From Bacteroidales bacterium (GTDB lineage Bacteria > Bacteroidota > Bacteroidia > Bacteroidales > Lentimicrobiaceae): a stretch of 64,000 bases of DNA. The stretch covers positions 1-64,000 of the forward strand of contig JALHHH010000009.1 of the NCBI GenBank assembly GCA_022837485.1. Reading direction: 5' to 3'. Below the pieces are notes generated by a model, which saw nothing but the letters and a program-made list of their open reading frames with translations, was not told the DNA's origin and searched no databases. Of this stretch, positions 1 to 10,270 are shown one piece after another; position 1 is the first letter of the stretch, and every line of letters starts with the position of its first letter. The translations under genes were made by a program, and so were the position numbers.

Positions 1-164
1 CCATCCGCTGGGACGGGCGCGATAAAAATACCAACAGGGAGTGTGCCGAAGGGGTATATTATTATGTGTGCGATGTTTACGAAGTCGTTGGCAATCCTGA
101 ACTTCCGTCAGAAAAGGTTGTCGTAAAACGAACGCTCACCAACAGTCTTCACCTGCTCAGATAA
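1..164 (+). CDS. C-terminal end of a T9SS-secreted protein (gliding motility-associated C-terminal type)
   Basis: Only the last 53 residues are inside the window; the reading frame begins at base 3 and stops at TAA 162-164. The residues read IRWDGRDKNTNRECAEGVYY and continue with YVCDVYE, ending in VKRTLTNSLHLLR. A W-x-G start, the EGVYYY strand and a basic final strand are typical of the CHU_C (type B) sorting domain, which directs Bacteroidota proteins across the outer membrane through the type IX system. The function of the rest of the protein cannot be seen. A strong terminator follows 75 bases downstream. Confidence 0.8.
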   Translation, partial: IRWDGRDKNTNRECAEGVYYYVCDVYEVVGNPELPSEKVVVKRTLTNSLHLLR

Positions 165-238
165 ATCCTCGTTTATCATATACAGCCTTCAGCCTGTCCG
201 AACAAACCGGCGCAAGTGACATTTGAAGCACAAATGCA

Positions 239-264
239 AAAAGGCACCCCCGGGGGTGCCTTTT
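239..264. terminator. Bidirectional intrinsic terminator
   Basis: A perfect inverted repeat with 13-bp arms and no spacer: AAAAGGCACCCCC directly followed by its complement ending in TTTT. The A-run on one side and T-run on the other let it act in both directions. It lies between the convergent T9SS protein gene and gapdh. Confidence 0.9.
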
Positions 265-289
265 CGATGAATGCATCAGAAAACATGTA

Positions 290-1364
<1,075 letters not shown>

Positions 1365-1489
1365 AAAAATTTAGAACCCGGATTATTATACGGCTTAATA
1401 ATTGTTTATCAATATATTACGCATGCAGATTATGATAATTTACAAAAACCATTTTCGCTCGTGAACAGCGCAATCGATTGCGACCAAAC

Positions 1490-1497
1490 TATATTTG
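1490..1497 (+). promoter_or_regulatory. Possible upstream -7 box for lepA
   Basis: TATATTTG matches TAnnTTTG, 55 bases before the lepA ATG. No convincing -33 TTG lies at the right distance, so it may be fortuitous. It would give a normal leader, in contrast to the box at 1540-1547. Confidence 0.35.
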
Positions 1498-1539
1498 TAC
1501 ATAGATTAAATGGCCTGATGAACAAAAGGTATTTCGACG

Positions 1540-1547
1540 TAAATTTG
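1540..1547 (+). promoter_or_regulatory. -7 box immediately before lepA (leaderless start)
   Basis: TAAATTTG matches TAnnTTTG and ends five bases before the lepA ATG. Transcription in this phylum starts a few bases after the box, so an mRNA from here would begin at or next to the initiation codon. The -33 region is not well matched. Confidence 0.5.
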
Positions 1548-1552
1548 CACCG

Positions 1553-3340
1553 ATGAAACTGACGCGCAACTTTTGCATTATAGCACATATCGATCACGGC
1601 AAGAGCACACTTGCCGACCGTCTGCTTGAATATACAGGAACGCTTTCCGACAGGCAGCAGCAGGATCAGGTACTCGACGATATGGATCTCGAAAGGGAGA
1701 GAGGAATCACCATTAAAAGTCATGCAATTCAAATGACTTACGAATCCGGTGGCGAATCTTACAAACTTAACCTGATCGACACCCCGGGCCATGTGGATTT
1801 CTCGTACGAGGTTTCACGTTCAATAGCCGCCTGCGAAGGTGCACTACTGATCATTGATGCAACACAGGGGATTCAGGCTCAAACGATTTCGAATCTTTAT
1901 CTCGCACTTGAGCACGACCTTGAGATTATTCCGGTCATGAATAAGATGGACATGGATAATGCCATGCCCGAGGAAGTGGAAGAGCAAATAATAGACCTGA
2001 TTGGCTGCAAACCTGAAGATATTATCCGCGCTAGCGGTAAATCGGGTCAGGGTGTCGATGAAATCCTGGATGCCATCATCAAACGCATCCCTTCTCCGCA
2101 GGGAGATCCGGAGGCCCCGTTGCAGGCTCTTATCTTCGACTCCGTTTTCAACTCTTTCCGCGGGATTATTGCCTATTTCAGAATCATGAACGGCCAGATC
2201 AGAAAGGGCGATTTCGTCAAGTTTTTTGCCACCGGCAAAGAATACAATGCCGACGAAATCGGTGTCCTCAAACTGACACAGCAGCCACGAGACGTGCTCA
2301 GCGCCGGCGATGTAGGATACATTATCTCCGGCATCAAATCCTCCCGGGAGGTTAAGGTCGGCGATACCATCACACATGTGAAGAGACCCTGCGAAAGCGC
2401 CATCTCCGGATTCACCAATGTAAAACCCATGGTTTATGCGGGTATTTATCCGGTTGATGCCGATGATTACGAAGAATTGCGCGCTTCAATGGAAAAATTG
2501 CAACTGAACGACGCCTCCCTGGTCTTTGAACCCGAATCATCGGCCGCACTGGGCTTTGGATTCCGGTGCGGATTTCTTGGACTGCTGCACATGGAAATTA
2601 TACAGGAACGTCTTGACCGGGAGTTCGACATGGATGTGATTACGACCGTACCCAACGTATCCTACAAAGCACATACCACCAGGGGTGAAGTTATTGACGT
2701 TCACAACCCTTCCGGCTTGCCTCCCGCAAATTATATTGACTTTATCGAAGAGCCTTACATTCAGGCACAAATTATCTCGAAATCGGAATACATCGGCACC
2801 GTAATGAACCTATGTATCGGGAAACGCGGGACCCTGAAAAACCAGGTTTATCTTACCAGCGACCGGGTTGAGCTTACCATGGAGCTGCCTCTGGGCGAAA
2901 TTGTATTCGATTTCTACGACAAACTGAAGAGCATTTCAAAAGGGTATGCATCCTTCGACTATCACGTAAGCGGTTACCAGCCGGCAAAACTCGTTCGCCT
3001 CGACATTCTCCTCAACTCCGAACCGGTCGACGCTCTTTCTACCCTTATCCATCACGACAACGCTTACGACTTCGGTAAACGCATGTGCTCAAAGCTGAAA
3101 GAGCTGATTCCGAGGCAACAGTTTGACATCGCCATTCAGGCGGCCATAGGCGCTAAAATTATAGCTCGTGAAACGGTAAAAGCTGTCCGTAAAGACGTTA
3201 CCGCAAAATGTTACGGTGGAGATATTACGCGTAAGCGCAAACTGCTTGAAAAACAAAAGAAAGGCAAGAAACGCATGCGCCAGGTCGGCAACGTTGAAAT
3301 TCCACAGTCCGCATTCCTCGCTGTACTCAAACTCGATTAA
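1553..3340 (+). CDS. lepA: Elongation factor 4 (LepA), ribosomal back-translocation GTPase
   Basis: A translational GTPase that acts on the ribosome and helps remobilise stalled elongation complexes. The 595-residue protein begins [19 protein letters not shown], with the P-loop in AHIDHGKST (residues 11-19), the G3 motif DTPGH near residue 77, and NKMD (G4). It has the LepA-specific C-terminal domain rather than the EF-G domain IV. The length matches the family (about 600). The ATG at 1553 is the family start and sits only five bases after a TAnnTTTG box. It converges on the response regulator gene with a 23-base gap and no visible terminator. Confidence 0.97.
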   Translation: MKLTRNFCIIAHIDHGKSTLADRLLEYTGTLSDRQQQDQVLDDMDLERERGITIKSHAIQMTYESGGESYKLNLIDTPGHVDFSYEVSRSIAACEGALLIIDATQGIQAQTISNLYLALEHDLEIIPVMNKMDMDNAMPEEVEEQIIDLIGCKPEDIIRASGKSGQGVDEILDAIIKRIPSPQGDPEAPLQALIFDSVFNSFRGIIAYFRIMNGQIRKGDFVKFFATGKEYNADEIGVLKLTQQPRDVLSAGDVGYIISGIKSSREVKVGDTITHVKRPCESAISGFTNVKPMVYAGIYPVDADDYEELRASMEKLQLNDASLVFEPESSAALGFGFRCGFLGLLHMEIIQERLDREFDMDVITTVPNVSYKAHTTRGEVIDVHNPSGLPPANYIDFIEEPYIQAQIISKSEYIGTVMNLCIGKRGTLKNQVYLTSDRVELTMELPLGEIVFDFYDKLKSISKGYASFDYHVSGYQPAKLVRLDILLNSEPVDALSTLIHHDNAYDFGKRMCSKLKELIPRQQFDIAIQAAIGAKIIARETVKAVRKDVTAKCYGGDITRKRKLLEKQKKGKKRMRQVGNVEIPQSAFLAVLKLD

Positions 3341-3363
3341 TCCGGGTTTTCCATTTTCGCAAT

Positions 3364-4488
3364 CTATAGGTCGATAAGCTTATGCTTAACCGCGTATATT
3401 ATGACCTCTATAATATTCTTTGCGTCCGTCTTCACCATTAGATTGGCCCGGTGTTTTTCTACGGTACGGCTGCTGATAAACAGCTTATCGGCGATTTCCT
3501 TTGTCGACAGGCCCTTGCAGACAAGCTCAAGAACTTCAAGTTCACGTTCCGAAAAGGAAATTGTATCCTCGGCTGACTTTTCACGCAACGATTCATTATC
3601 ACGGAAGACGGAAATCAGCTTGTTAATCAGTTCGGTTGAAACATAGGTACGTTTACCGGCCAGCAGATCAACAGCTCTCTCAAACTCTTCTATTTCATTG
3701 ATGGTAATCCCTTCAATATCCTGGTCCTCGGCAACATCCGGCTTACTGGCAATCAGGGTACCAAGCAGACTGGTACGGCCTTTTACCTTAAGGCCTTCGA
3801 TCCCGTACAGTTCCGTATTAATAAGGCTTCCATCCTTATGAATCGTCTTGAACCGGATATGAATATCCTTTTCGAAGCCCCTCAGACAACGGTTGATTTT
3901 TTCCATAGCCGAAGCCTTATCCTTTTCAGCAATAATATCTTCGAATCCCATGTTTAAAAGCTCCTCGCGGGAGTAGCCCAGGGTTGCTGAAAGACTCGGA
4001 TTGGTTTCAATAAACCGGTGTCCCTGATAAATATATATACCGTAGGGCGAAATCATCGAAAGAGCGATAAACTTCTCTTCATTTGCTTTGCGATGGGCTT
4101 CGGCTTTGTGCAGTCGGGTGGCGATGGAAGTCAGCAACTCATCGTACTCAAAAGGTTTAACAATGTAATCATCGGCTCCCAGCTGCATACCAAATCGTAT
4201 ATCCTTGATTTCCGACTTGGCTGTGAGAAAAACAAAGGGAATCATGGCAGTAGCCGAGCTTTCCTTCAGTACGTTAAAAACATCGTATCCGTTTATCTCA
4301 TTCATGGAAATATCGCACAGTATAAGATCGGGCAAAATCTCGAATGCTTTCTGGATTCCCATAGCTCCATCGCCGGCATGAGTAACTTCATATCCCTTAA
4401 CTCTGAGCAAATTGGAAATGGTGATGGCCAGTGCCTTATCGTCTTCAACCAGAAGGATTTTTACATTTTGATTTTCGTTGGCTGCCAT
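3364..4488 (-). CDS. Response regulator with REC, PAS and LuxR-type HTH domains
   Basis: A cytoplasmic DNA-binding response regulator of 374 residues. Residues about 8-125 form a receiver domain (KILLVEDDKALAI start, phospho-acceptor Asp in LILCDISMNE, conserved Lys in DDYIVKPFEY). Residues about 145-255 form a PAS domain (ETNPSLSATLGYSREELL). The last 65 residues are a LuxR/GerE helix-turn-helix (SERELEVLELVCKGLSTKEI, then SSRTVEKHRANLM). A PAS domain between receiver and output is less common than REC-LuxR. The gene lies 24 bases downstream of a histidine kinase on the same strand, which is its likely partner. Confidence 0.9.
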   Translation of the reverse strand: MAANENQNVKILLVEDDKALAITISNLLRVKGYEVTHAGDGAMGIQKAFEILPDLILCDISMNEINGYDVFNVLKESSATAMIPFVFLTAKSEIKDIRFGMQLGADDYIVKPFEYDELLTSIATRLHKAEAHRKANEEKFIALSMISPYGIYIYQGHRFIETNPSLSATLGYSREELLNMGFEDIIAEKDKASAMEKINRCLRGFEKDIHIRFKTIHKDGSLINTELYGIEGLKVKGRTSLLGTLIASKPDVAEDQDIEGITINEIEEFERAVDLLAGKRTYVSTELINKLISVFRDNESLREKSAEDTISFSERELEVLELVCKGLSTKEIADKLFISSRTVEKHRANLMVKTDAKNIIEVIIYAVKHKLIDL

Positions 4489-4512
4489 AATTGTATCGGT
4501 TAAATCGATCGC

Positions 4513-6039
4513 TTATTCGTTTATATCTATGGGTAAAATTACGGTAAAAGTACTCCCCTGTCCGGGCTCGCTATCCAGAAAAATCCTGCCTTTGTGAAGG
4601 CTAAGACATTCATTTACAACAGCAAGTCCCAAACCTGAACCTTTAAACTGACGGGAATTTCCGGCCCTGTAAAACGGTTCGAAGATAAACTGCCTGTCCT
4701 GTTCCGGTATTCCTATCCCCTGATCGGCTACAACAAATGTAACAAATCCGGAGGTGTCCTGTTTTATTGTAAAAGTCACCTTTTGCTTCTTTTCCGAGTA
4801 ATTCAGCGCATTCTGCAATAAATTTATGAAAATATGGCGGAAGAGGTTTTCATCAATCCACACAACCGAATCTTCATCTTCAATTGAAAGAACGATGCGA
4901 TCGGGCACGAATTCAAGTTCATTTACCTCATCAACAATCTTCCGGCAGATTACTCCAAGCTTCACTTCGGAGGGTTTAAAATCGAGCTTCCCTTTTCCCG
5001 AAGCATCGATAATGGTAACCTTATCGAGCAGACGCAACAGCGATTTCACAGCCATCCGGCTTAACTCAAATGCATCGTGAATGGTTTCCTGATCGAGTTC
5101 AAAACGATATTTTTCAAGAAGTTGCAGATTGCTGTATATAATGGATAGGGGTGTACGGAATTCGTGCGATACCGTTGAAATATAACGCGATTTCCCCTCA
5201 CTCAGCTCGCGTTCGTGTTCCAGCGTAGTTTTGATCTGATCCTGTTTTACCTTTCGGTCCGTAATATCCCTGATCATCCCGTGGATACCGTGAAACTCAC
5301 CGCTGGCATTCGTGAAAGGGGATGCGGATATCTCAACCCAACGCTGAGCACCATCCTTACGTGTAAATGCCAGCTTGTAATGCAGGGGCCTTAAATCAGC
5401 TGCCGAAAGCCCTGTTTTTCCAATAAGAATAGAAAATGCCGACTTCAGGCTGGCAATGGTTTCGACCGCTTTCGGATCAGAAATCCCTATTGCAGGATTA
5501 CCGATTAACTCGTTCACCGGGTAGCCCGTAAGCATCTCAACCGAAGGACTTAAAAACGTTAGATCGCCCTTATTGTCGATAACAAAGAAGACATCCGCAG
5601 CGGGATCTGCACCCGCGCCAATACCGGAGTCCTTCGAAGTATCCGTGCCTGCAACGGAAAAAATGGCAGAAACATCGCGTATACTCAGCAGCATTCCGCC
5701 TTCAGGCATCTTCAAAAGCGGAAAGCGGTCTACAAGATAGCTACGCTTTATACCTTTATATTCCACCATTTCAACAGAACTTTCAGGCTCATTTGAATTA
5801 ATGACGGCCATGTTGCGCGAATGTTCGTTCAGACGGCCGATGGCATGTCTCAGGCAATCGGAGATTATACCTCCCGGATCGTTTTCGTGTGATTGAGTGC
5901 CGGTGCAGCCGAAAGATTGACGTATCGCGGATCCTTCAGCATCAAAATAACATAAATAAAGGGATTGTGGCGCAGTAGGACCGGCAGACTCATTCTGACT
6001 CCCTGCATTTTGCAAATTACTGGTTTTCGGATTCTTCAT
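4513..6039 (-). CDS. PAS-domain sensor histidine kinase
   Basis: A 508-residue kinase without a predicted membrane segment, so probably a soluble sensor. After an N-terminal region that may hold a degenerate PAS fold (about 25-130), a clear PAS/PAC domain spans about 145-270 (FLSPSVEMLTGYPVNELIGN; PAC part RWVEISASPF and IRDITDRKVK). The HisKA H-box is STVSHEFRTPLSIIYSNLQL. The ATPase domain has an N-box (NLLQNALNYS), G1 (DQGIGIP) and G2 (GSGLGLAVV). It is the first gene of a two-gene unit with the REC-PAS-LuxR regulator. The signal is unknown. Confidence 0.92.
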   Translation of the reverse strand: MKNPKTSNLQNAGSQNESAGPTAPQSLYLCYFDAEGSAIRQSFGCTGTQSHENDPGGIISDCLRHAIGRLNEHSRNMAVINSNEPESSVEMVEYKGIKRSYLVDRFPLLKMPEGGMLLSIRDVSAIFSVAGTDTSKDSGIGAGADPAADVFFVIDNKGDLTFLSPSVEMLTGYPVNELIGNPAIGISDPKAVETIASLKSAFSILIGKTGLSAADLRPLHYKLAFTRKDGAQRWVEISASPFTNASGEFHGIHGMIRDITDRKVKQDQIKTTLEHERELSEGKSRYISTVSHEFRTPLSIIYSNLQLLEKYRFELDQETIHDAFELSRMAVKSLLRLLDKVTIIDASGKGKLDFKPSEVKLGVICRKIVDEVNELEFVPDRIVLSIEDEDSVVWIDENLFRHIFINLLQNALNYSEKKQKVTFTIKQDTSGFVTFVVADQGIGIPEQDRQFIFEPFYRAGNSRQFKGSGLGLAVVNECLSLHKGRIFLDSEPGQGSTFTVILPIDINE

Positions 6040-6669
6040 GAAATTTTCCTCAGGTAGTTGTATTAGCAGGAGAACAAATTTAAAGATTAATCGCGGAAAG
6101 ACCCGGAAGTAACCGCAATTTTCCCATTATGAAAAAGCAAACCCGCGGTACCAGTCTGTTTGTTTTTTGTGCAGACAGATGGAGATCCTTTCCGAAAGGC
6201 ATCGAAAACCGTTATTAACCAGTATAAAAAGTGCCGGATCCATCACAAACCTGCATCGGCAGAAAAAAAGAACAGGAGATTGAGGAACAGATTATTCCAA
6301 GAATCATCCCTTCTTCAATAACCAGAATGAACCAGTGAAAGTAAAGGCAGAGGAATGTACTTACTCCGGAATCGTTTGTCAATAAGTGTTTTGATGTATT
6401 TCCGATGATTTTCTCCGGGCACCGGTAACTGAATCGGACTGGCAGAATTGGTAAATCGCCAATTAACACCATTCTATATACTTGATTTCGTGCATACTAA
6501 TTAAGTAAAACGGCATGAAAAGATCAAAATTGCGTATCTTTACCTTTCGGTGTTTAGCAAGAAATCTCCTTTATCCTCCCGATTTTTTTTAATAATTGCG
6601 GTCGGGTGCTGTAACAAAAAGAGATGCAAACAGGTCTAAGATGATACCGACTGAAAATAATCCGGGCAG
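6040..6669. other. Long intergenic region between divergent transcription units
   Basis: This 630-base stretch separates the divergent histidine kinase and ECF sigma genes. It holds the kinase -7 box at 6075-6082. I see no credible gene, tRNA or repeat. Near 6534-6550 on the plus strand there are two near-matches to the -7 consensus (TATCTTTA and TACCTTTC) that could serve the sigma factor operon, although an autoregulated ECF promoter might look different. An 85-codon open frame on the minus strand (6215-6472) has no recognisable features. Confidence 0.6.
6075..6082 (-). promoter_or_regulatory. -7 box of the histidine kinase-regulator operon
   Basis: TAAATTTG on the minus strand, a full match to TAnnTTTG, 36 bases upstream of the kinase ATG. 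No clear -33 TTG was found. Confidence 0.5.
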
Positions 6670-7155
6670 ATGACAGCAGCCGAGTACAATAAATGTGTTG
6701 ACGTTCACGCCGATGGCGTATACCGTTTCATACTCAGAAATCTGGGGGATGAGGAACGTGCACGCGACATTGTGCAGGATTCATTTTTCAAGATGTGGGA
6801 GAAGGCTGGTGAAATTGCGGCTGAAAAAGCAAAATCCTACCTTTTTACCACGGCCTATCACACCATGATTGACGACATCAGGAGAGCAAGCAGAACCAGC
6901 AGGCTTGACGAATCGCGAATAGATATCCTTCATACCGACCATGGATTCAGCGACCTCCATGAGATCATCAACCAGGCGCTTGAAACCCTTCCGGAGATTC
7001 AGAAAGCCGTAATAACCCTGAGAGACTATGAAGGGTATTCATACGACGAAATCGGCACCATCACCGGACTGAGTGCGTCACAGGTTAAGGTATACATTTA
7101 CCGGGGCAGAGTAGCCTTAAAAAACTACATCGGCAGTCTCGACCGCGTACTTTAA
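6670..7155 (+). CDS. ECF-family RNA polymerase sigma factor
   Basis: A 161-residue extracytoplasmic-function sigma factor. Region 2 (about 10-75) has RDIVQDSFFKMWEK and the segment YLFTTAYHTMIDDIRRASR. Region 4 (about 100-155) has LETLPEIQKAVITLRDYEGY and the helix-turn-helix SYDEIGTITGLSASQVKVYI. It has only regions 2 and 4, as expected. It is followed 19 bases later by a membrane protein that is probably its anti-sigma factor, then by a GIN-domain envelope protein. This suggests an envelope-related regulon whose signal is unknown. Confidence 0.93.
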   Translation: MTAAEYNKCVDVHADGVYRFILRNLGDEERARDIVQDSFFKMWEKAGEIAAEKAKSYLFTTAYHTMIDDIRRASRTSRLDESRIDILHTDHGFSDLHEIINQALETLPEIQKAVITLRDYEGYSYDEIGTITGLSASQVKVYIYRGRVALKNYIGSLDRVL

Positions 7156-7174
7156 AAGGAAAAGACCTCATACC

Positions 7175-8290
7175 ATGAAGAAAGAAAAAATAGGAAGGCA
7201 TAATTATGAGGAATTTCTCATCGATTACCTCGACGGTAATCTGGATGCATTGGTAACCGCCGAGTTGCTTTTATTTCTGGAACAGCATCCGGATATTAAG
7301 GAAGAAGCCGGGGGAGCCGGGGTTCCGCTATCCTTCAACAGCGTGCAGGAAACATACCCCTTTAAAGAACTGCTGAAATCCTCCTTCGATGCATCAGCAG
7401 CCAACATCTGCGGGGAAAATCATTCCACTTATTTTATTGCATATTACGAAGGCGATCTTGATGCCGCAGGCAAAAAAGCCGTTGAAAATTATATTTCATC
7501 CAATCCCGGGCACAAGGAAGCCTTCCGGCTTTTCGGACTCAGCCGGTTAAGCGCATCCCGCGCGGCAGGATTTCCAGGGAAAAAAGCCCTCAAAAAGCAA
7601 ATCCCAACAGCACGTATTACCTTTATCTGGCGCGCAGCCGTAGCAGCTTCCGTTCTTATACTGGCCTCCGTTTTCTGGCGTCTTGAACCAATAAACGAGG
7701 ATGCCATTACCCGCATGGCAGGAGGAATAGAAACACCCCTTGCCGTTGAAGCAGAGAAGCCTCAGCTTCCGGATGAAACAGCGGTTTTACCTGTACAGGA
7801 CAAACGCGTTGCCCATACGGAACAGGCCGAAGCAGTGAAAGCTCTTACCTTCTCCACTGCCTCTCAGCACAGCATCCGGCTGACCGGTGAAATATCGCCA
7901 AAACAGCCCCTGAAATCCGGAATTCTCAGTTATAATACAACCAAAAACAGTCCGGTTGTACGCAACGATTTTTCACCAATGTACAACGACATTCGGCTGG
8001 CTCAACAACTACTTACAGCTCAGGAAGAAATACCCGATGTATATACAGACAGGAGGGAGTTCAGTTTAGGACGCCGGCTGCCCGGAATACTCAGAGGCGG
8101 CACGCAGGTAATTACACAGGTACCCGGATCGGTCAACGGATGGATGCTCGCCGATCTGGGAATACAGGGATACAATCTATTGACCGACAACGATGTAAAG
8201 CTGGAACGCGAGGTTGATGCCACAGGAAAAACCGGAAATATCAGGCTCCTCGACGGAGAAATTGCCTATTCGCTGAAGCGAAATCAATAA
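7175..8290 (+). CDS. Probable membrane anti-sigma factor with a duplicated N-terminal motif
   Basis: A 371-residue protein with no firm family assignment. Residues about 8-42 (EFLIDYLDGNLDALVTAELL) and 82-116 (YFIAYYEGDLDAAGKKAVEN) are two copies of one motif, each resembling the N-terminal helical region of ECF anti-sigma factors but without the usual His/Cys zinc ligands. One hydrophobic segment (about 150-168, FIWRAAVAASVLILASVFW) should cross the inner membrane, leaving about 200 residues in the periplasm. The position directly after the sigma gene supports an anti-sigma role; this is inference. The periplasmic part has no recognised domain. Confidence 0.65.
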   Translation: MKKEKIGRHNYEEFLIDYLDGNLDALVTAELLLFLEQHPDIKEEAGGAGVPLSFNSVQETYPFKELLKSSFDASAANICGENHSTYFIAYYEGDLDAAGKKAVENYISSNPGHKEAFRLFGLSRLSASRAAGFPGKKALKKQIPTARITFIWRAAVAASVLILASVFWRLEPINEDAITRMAGGIETPLAVEAEKPQLPDETAVLPVQDKRVAHTEQAEAVKALTFSTASQHSIRLTGEISPKQPLKSGILSYNTTKNSPVVRNDFSPMYNDIRLAQQLLTAQEEIPDVYTDRREFSLGRRLPGILRGGTQVITQVPGSVNGWMLADLGIQGYNLLTDNDVKLEREVDATGKTGNIRLLDGEIAYSLKRNQ

Positions 8291-8442
8291 CTTCCTTAAA
8301 AATCTGCCATTTACTTACTGCCGTGAGGCTTAACCAGCAATCTACGCCCGTGACACCGGGATAAAATATTAAAAAAATCGCTGGGGTGTAACATTCAGAA
8401 CGGAAAAGCCGTCACAAAACAAAACGTCTTAACACTCAAGCC

Positions 8443-9987
8443 ATGAAAACTACAACCAAACGAATCCGTAATTATGCGCTGGCACTACTTCTGATTACGG
8501 CAGGACACACAGTATCAGCTCAATCCGCCAGCGGGCGACTGGTAACACAGGACAGAGAAGTGCCTCCATTCAGTGAAATTGAAGCAGGAAGTGCTTTCAC
8601 CATAAAGATTTTACAGGACAGCGCCTACAGGGTTACCGTGGAAACCGACGACAACTTTCTGGATAAAATAGAAACTTTGGTTGAGAACAACCGCCTTTAC
8701 ATAAACTCCATGGGCATGAAAAATCCCACAGCCCTCAGAGTATATGTACAAGCTCCGGGATTTGACAAGATTGACATTAGCGGAGCGGCCAGAATTGAAT
8801 CGGACGGACGCATATCGGTCAGCACCATGGACATCGTTGCCGGTGGTGCTTCGAAAGTTAAACTGGACATTGATACCGAATCCCTTAGAAGCGAGCTGAG
8901 CGGTGCCGCTAAAGTAGAATTGGCCGGAAATGCTTCATTGCACAACCTGGATGTTTCAGGCGCTGCCAATCTGAATGCCGTTCAGCTGAAAACCTTAAAA
9001 TCACTCGCCAAGGTAAGCGGAGCCGCCAAAGCTAAAATTTTCGCCAGTGAAGAAATAACAGCCAGACTCAGCGGTGCCGGCTCATTATCCTATTTCGACA
9101 ACAACCAGATGATAAGCGTTCCCTCGAATGCTTCTGTTACAATCACGCCTCAGAACCCCGGAAACGGGCCTGGTGAAGATTACAGCACGCAAATAGAAAC
9201 TAAAAGCAATGGCGATTCGACCATTGTAAACATCGGCAATGTAAAAGTTATTGTTCAGGAAGGAAATCCCAACAAAGTAACGATAGGCGGATCGGAACTT
9301 GAAGTGGACGACGACGGAAATGTTCAATTCAGACGTAAGCGCCAGGATCGCTACGACGGGCACTGGGGTGGTTTCGATCTGGGAGTCAACGGATTTCTGA
9401 ACAGCAACAACGGATTCGACCTACCCGAAAACTATGAATTTCTCGATCTCAGGATGGAAAAGTCGATCAATGTAAAACTTAATTTCCTTGAGCAGAACTT
9501 CAACATTATTTCGAACAAGCTCGGACTCACAACCGGACTGGGATTTGAATGGAGAAACTACCGTTTCGACAACCATGTGGTACTTGAAAAAATCGGCAAC
9601 GACATTATAAATGCTTACGATTTTTATGCGCCCAGAGATTATTCAAAGAGTAAGCTCGTAGTCAACTACCTGAACCTTCCTCTTTTGATTGAATATCAAA
9701 CCAACCGTTATTCGAAGAAAAACTCCTTCCATATCGGTGCAGGTATAGAAACCGGACTACGCATCGGCTCACATACCAAACTCGTATATCAGGACGACGG
9801 ACGTAAGAAGAAAGACAAAGATCCGGGAGACTACCACCTGAATCCTTTCAAATACGATTTGATGGTACGCGTTGGCTGGGGTAAATTCAATCTTTACGGA
9901 AACTATTCACTGAATACCCTTTTCAAGAACAACCGCGGCCCCGAACTTTATCCGTTTGCACTTGGTATTACACTTGCAAGCTGGTAA
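8443..9987 (+). CDS. Secreted GIN-domain (DUF2807) protein fused to an outer-membrane beta-barrel-like domain
   Basis: A 514-residue protein with a signal peptide (ending near HTVSAQ, residue 27). Residues about 30-235 form the right-handed beta-helix-like head GIN/DUF2807 domain (PPFSEIEAGSAFTIKI, then repeated G-A-A/V-x-L patterns such as LSGAAKVELAGNA). After an acidic linker (about 280-300) the last 210 residues alternate polar and aromatic strands (LGLTTGLGFEWRNYRFDNHV; FHIGAGIETGLRIGSHT; WGKFNLYGNYSLNTLFK) like an outer-membrane porin-family barrel, ending in LGITLASW. It is the third gene of the sigma/anti-sigma operon, 152 bases after the anti-sigma-like gene. Its function is unknown. 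Confidence 0.75.
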   Translation: MKTTTKRIRNYALALLLITAGHTVSAQSASGRLVTQDREVPPFSEIEAGSAFTIKILQDSAYRVTVETDDNFLDKIETLVENNRLYINSMGMKNPTALRVYVQAPGFDKIDISGAARIESDGRISVSTMDIVAGGASKVKLDIDTESLRSELSGAAKVELAGNASLHNLDVSGAANLNAVQLKTLKSLAKVSGAAKAKIFASEEITARLSGAGSLSYFDNNQMISVPSNASVTITPQNPGNGPGEDYSTQIETKSNGDSTIVNIGNVKVIVQEGNPNKVTIGGSELEVDDDGNVQFRRKRQDRYDGHWGGFDLGVNGFLNSNNGFDLPENYEFLDLRMEKSINVKLNFLEQNFNIISNKLGLTTGLGFEWRNYRFDNHVVLEKIGNDIINAYDFYAPRDYSKSKLVVNYLNLPLLIEYQTNRYSKKNSFHIGAGIETGLRIGSHTKLVYQDDGRKKKDKDPGDYHLNPFKYDLMVRVGWGKFNLYGNYSLNTLFKNNRGPELYPFALGITLASW

Positions 9988-10011
9988 AATCAAGACGCTG
10001 TGGTCTGCCCG

Positions 10012-10042
10012 ATGCTGCCTCCCGACCGGGGGCAGCATTTTC
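10012..10042 (+). terminator. Intrinsic terminator of the sigma/GIN operon
   Basis: ATGCTGCC pairs with GGCAGCAT, extended by CCC/GGG past a bulged T, followed by TTTT. It lies 25 bases after the stop of the GIN-barrel gene. Confidence 0.75.
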
Positions 10043-10270
10043 GGCTTTAACTGTCGCCCCATTCGGCCGGGTTGTAAAATTTACAGTAAAATAACCCGCT
10101 AATGCAGAGCAAAATAATTCATAATCAACGATTAACCTGTTATTAAAGTCGGGTTTAAAAGCCTGAGCCAATTTCAGGTTAAGAAAAAATCGTATTTTTA
10201 CAACCCGAATAACATCAGGGCGGCATTGTATATAGTTGCCGGTCATCGTAATACAAACAAAACCAGGTAT

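Noticed and set aside
6215..6472. 85-codon open frame on the minus strand in the kinase-sigma intergenic region
   Set aside because: No recognisable domain or plausible start context; the composition looks like translated non-coding sequence.
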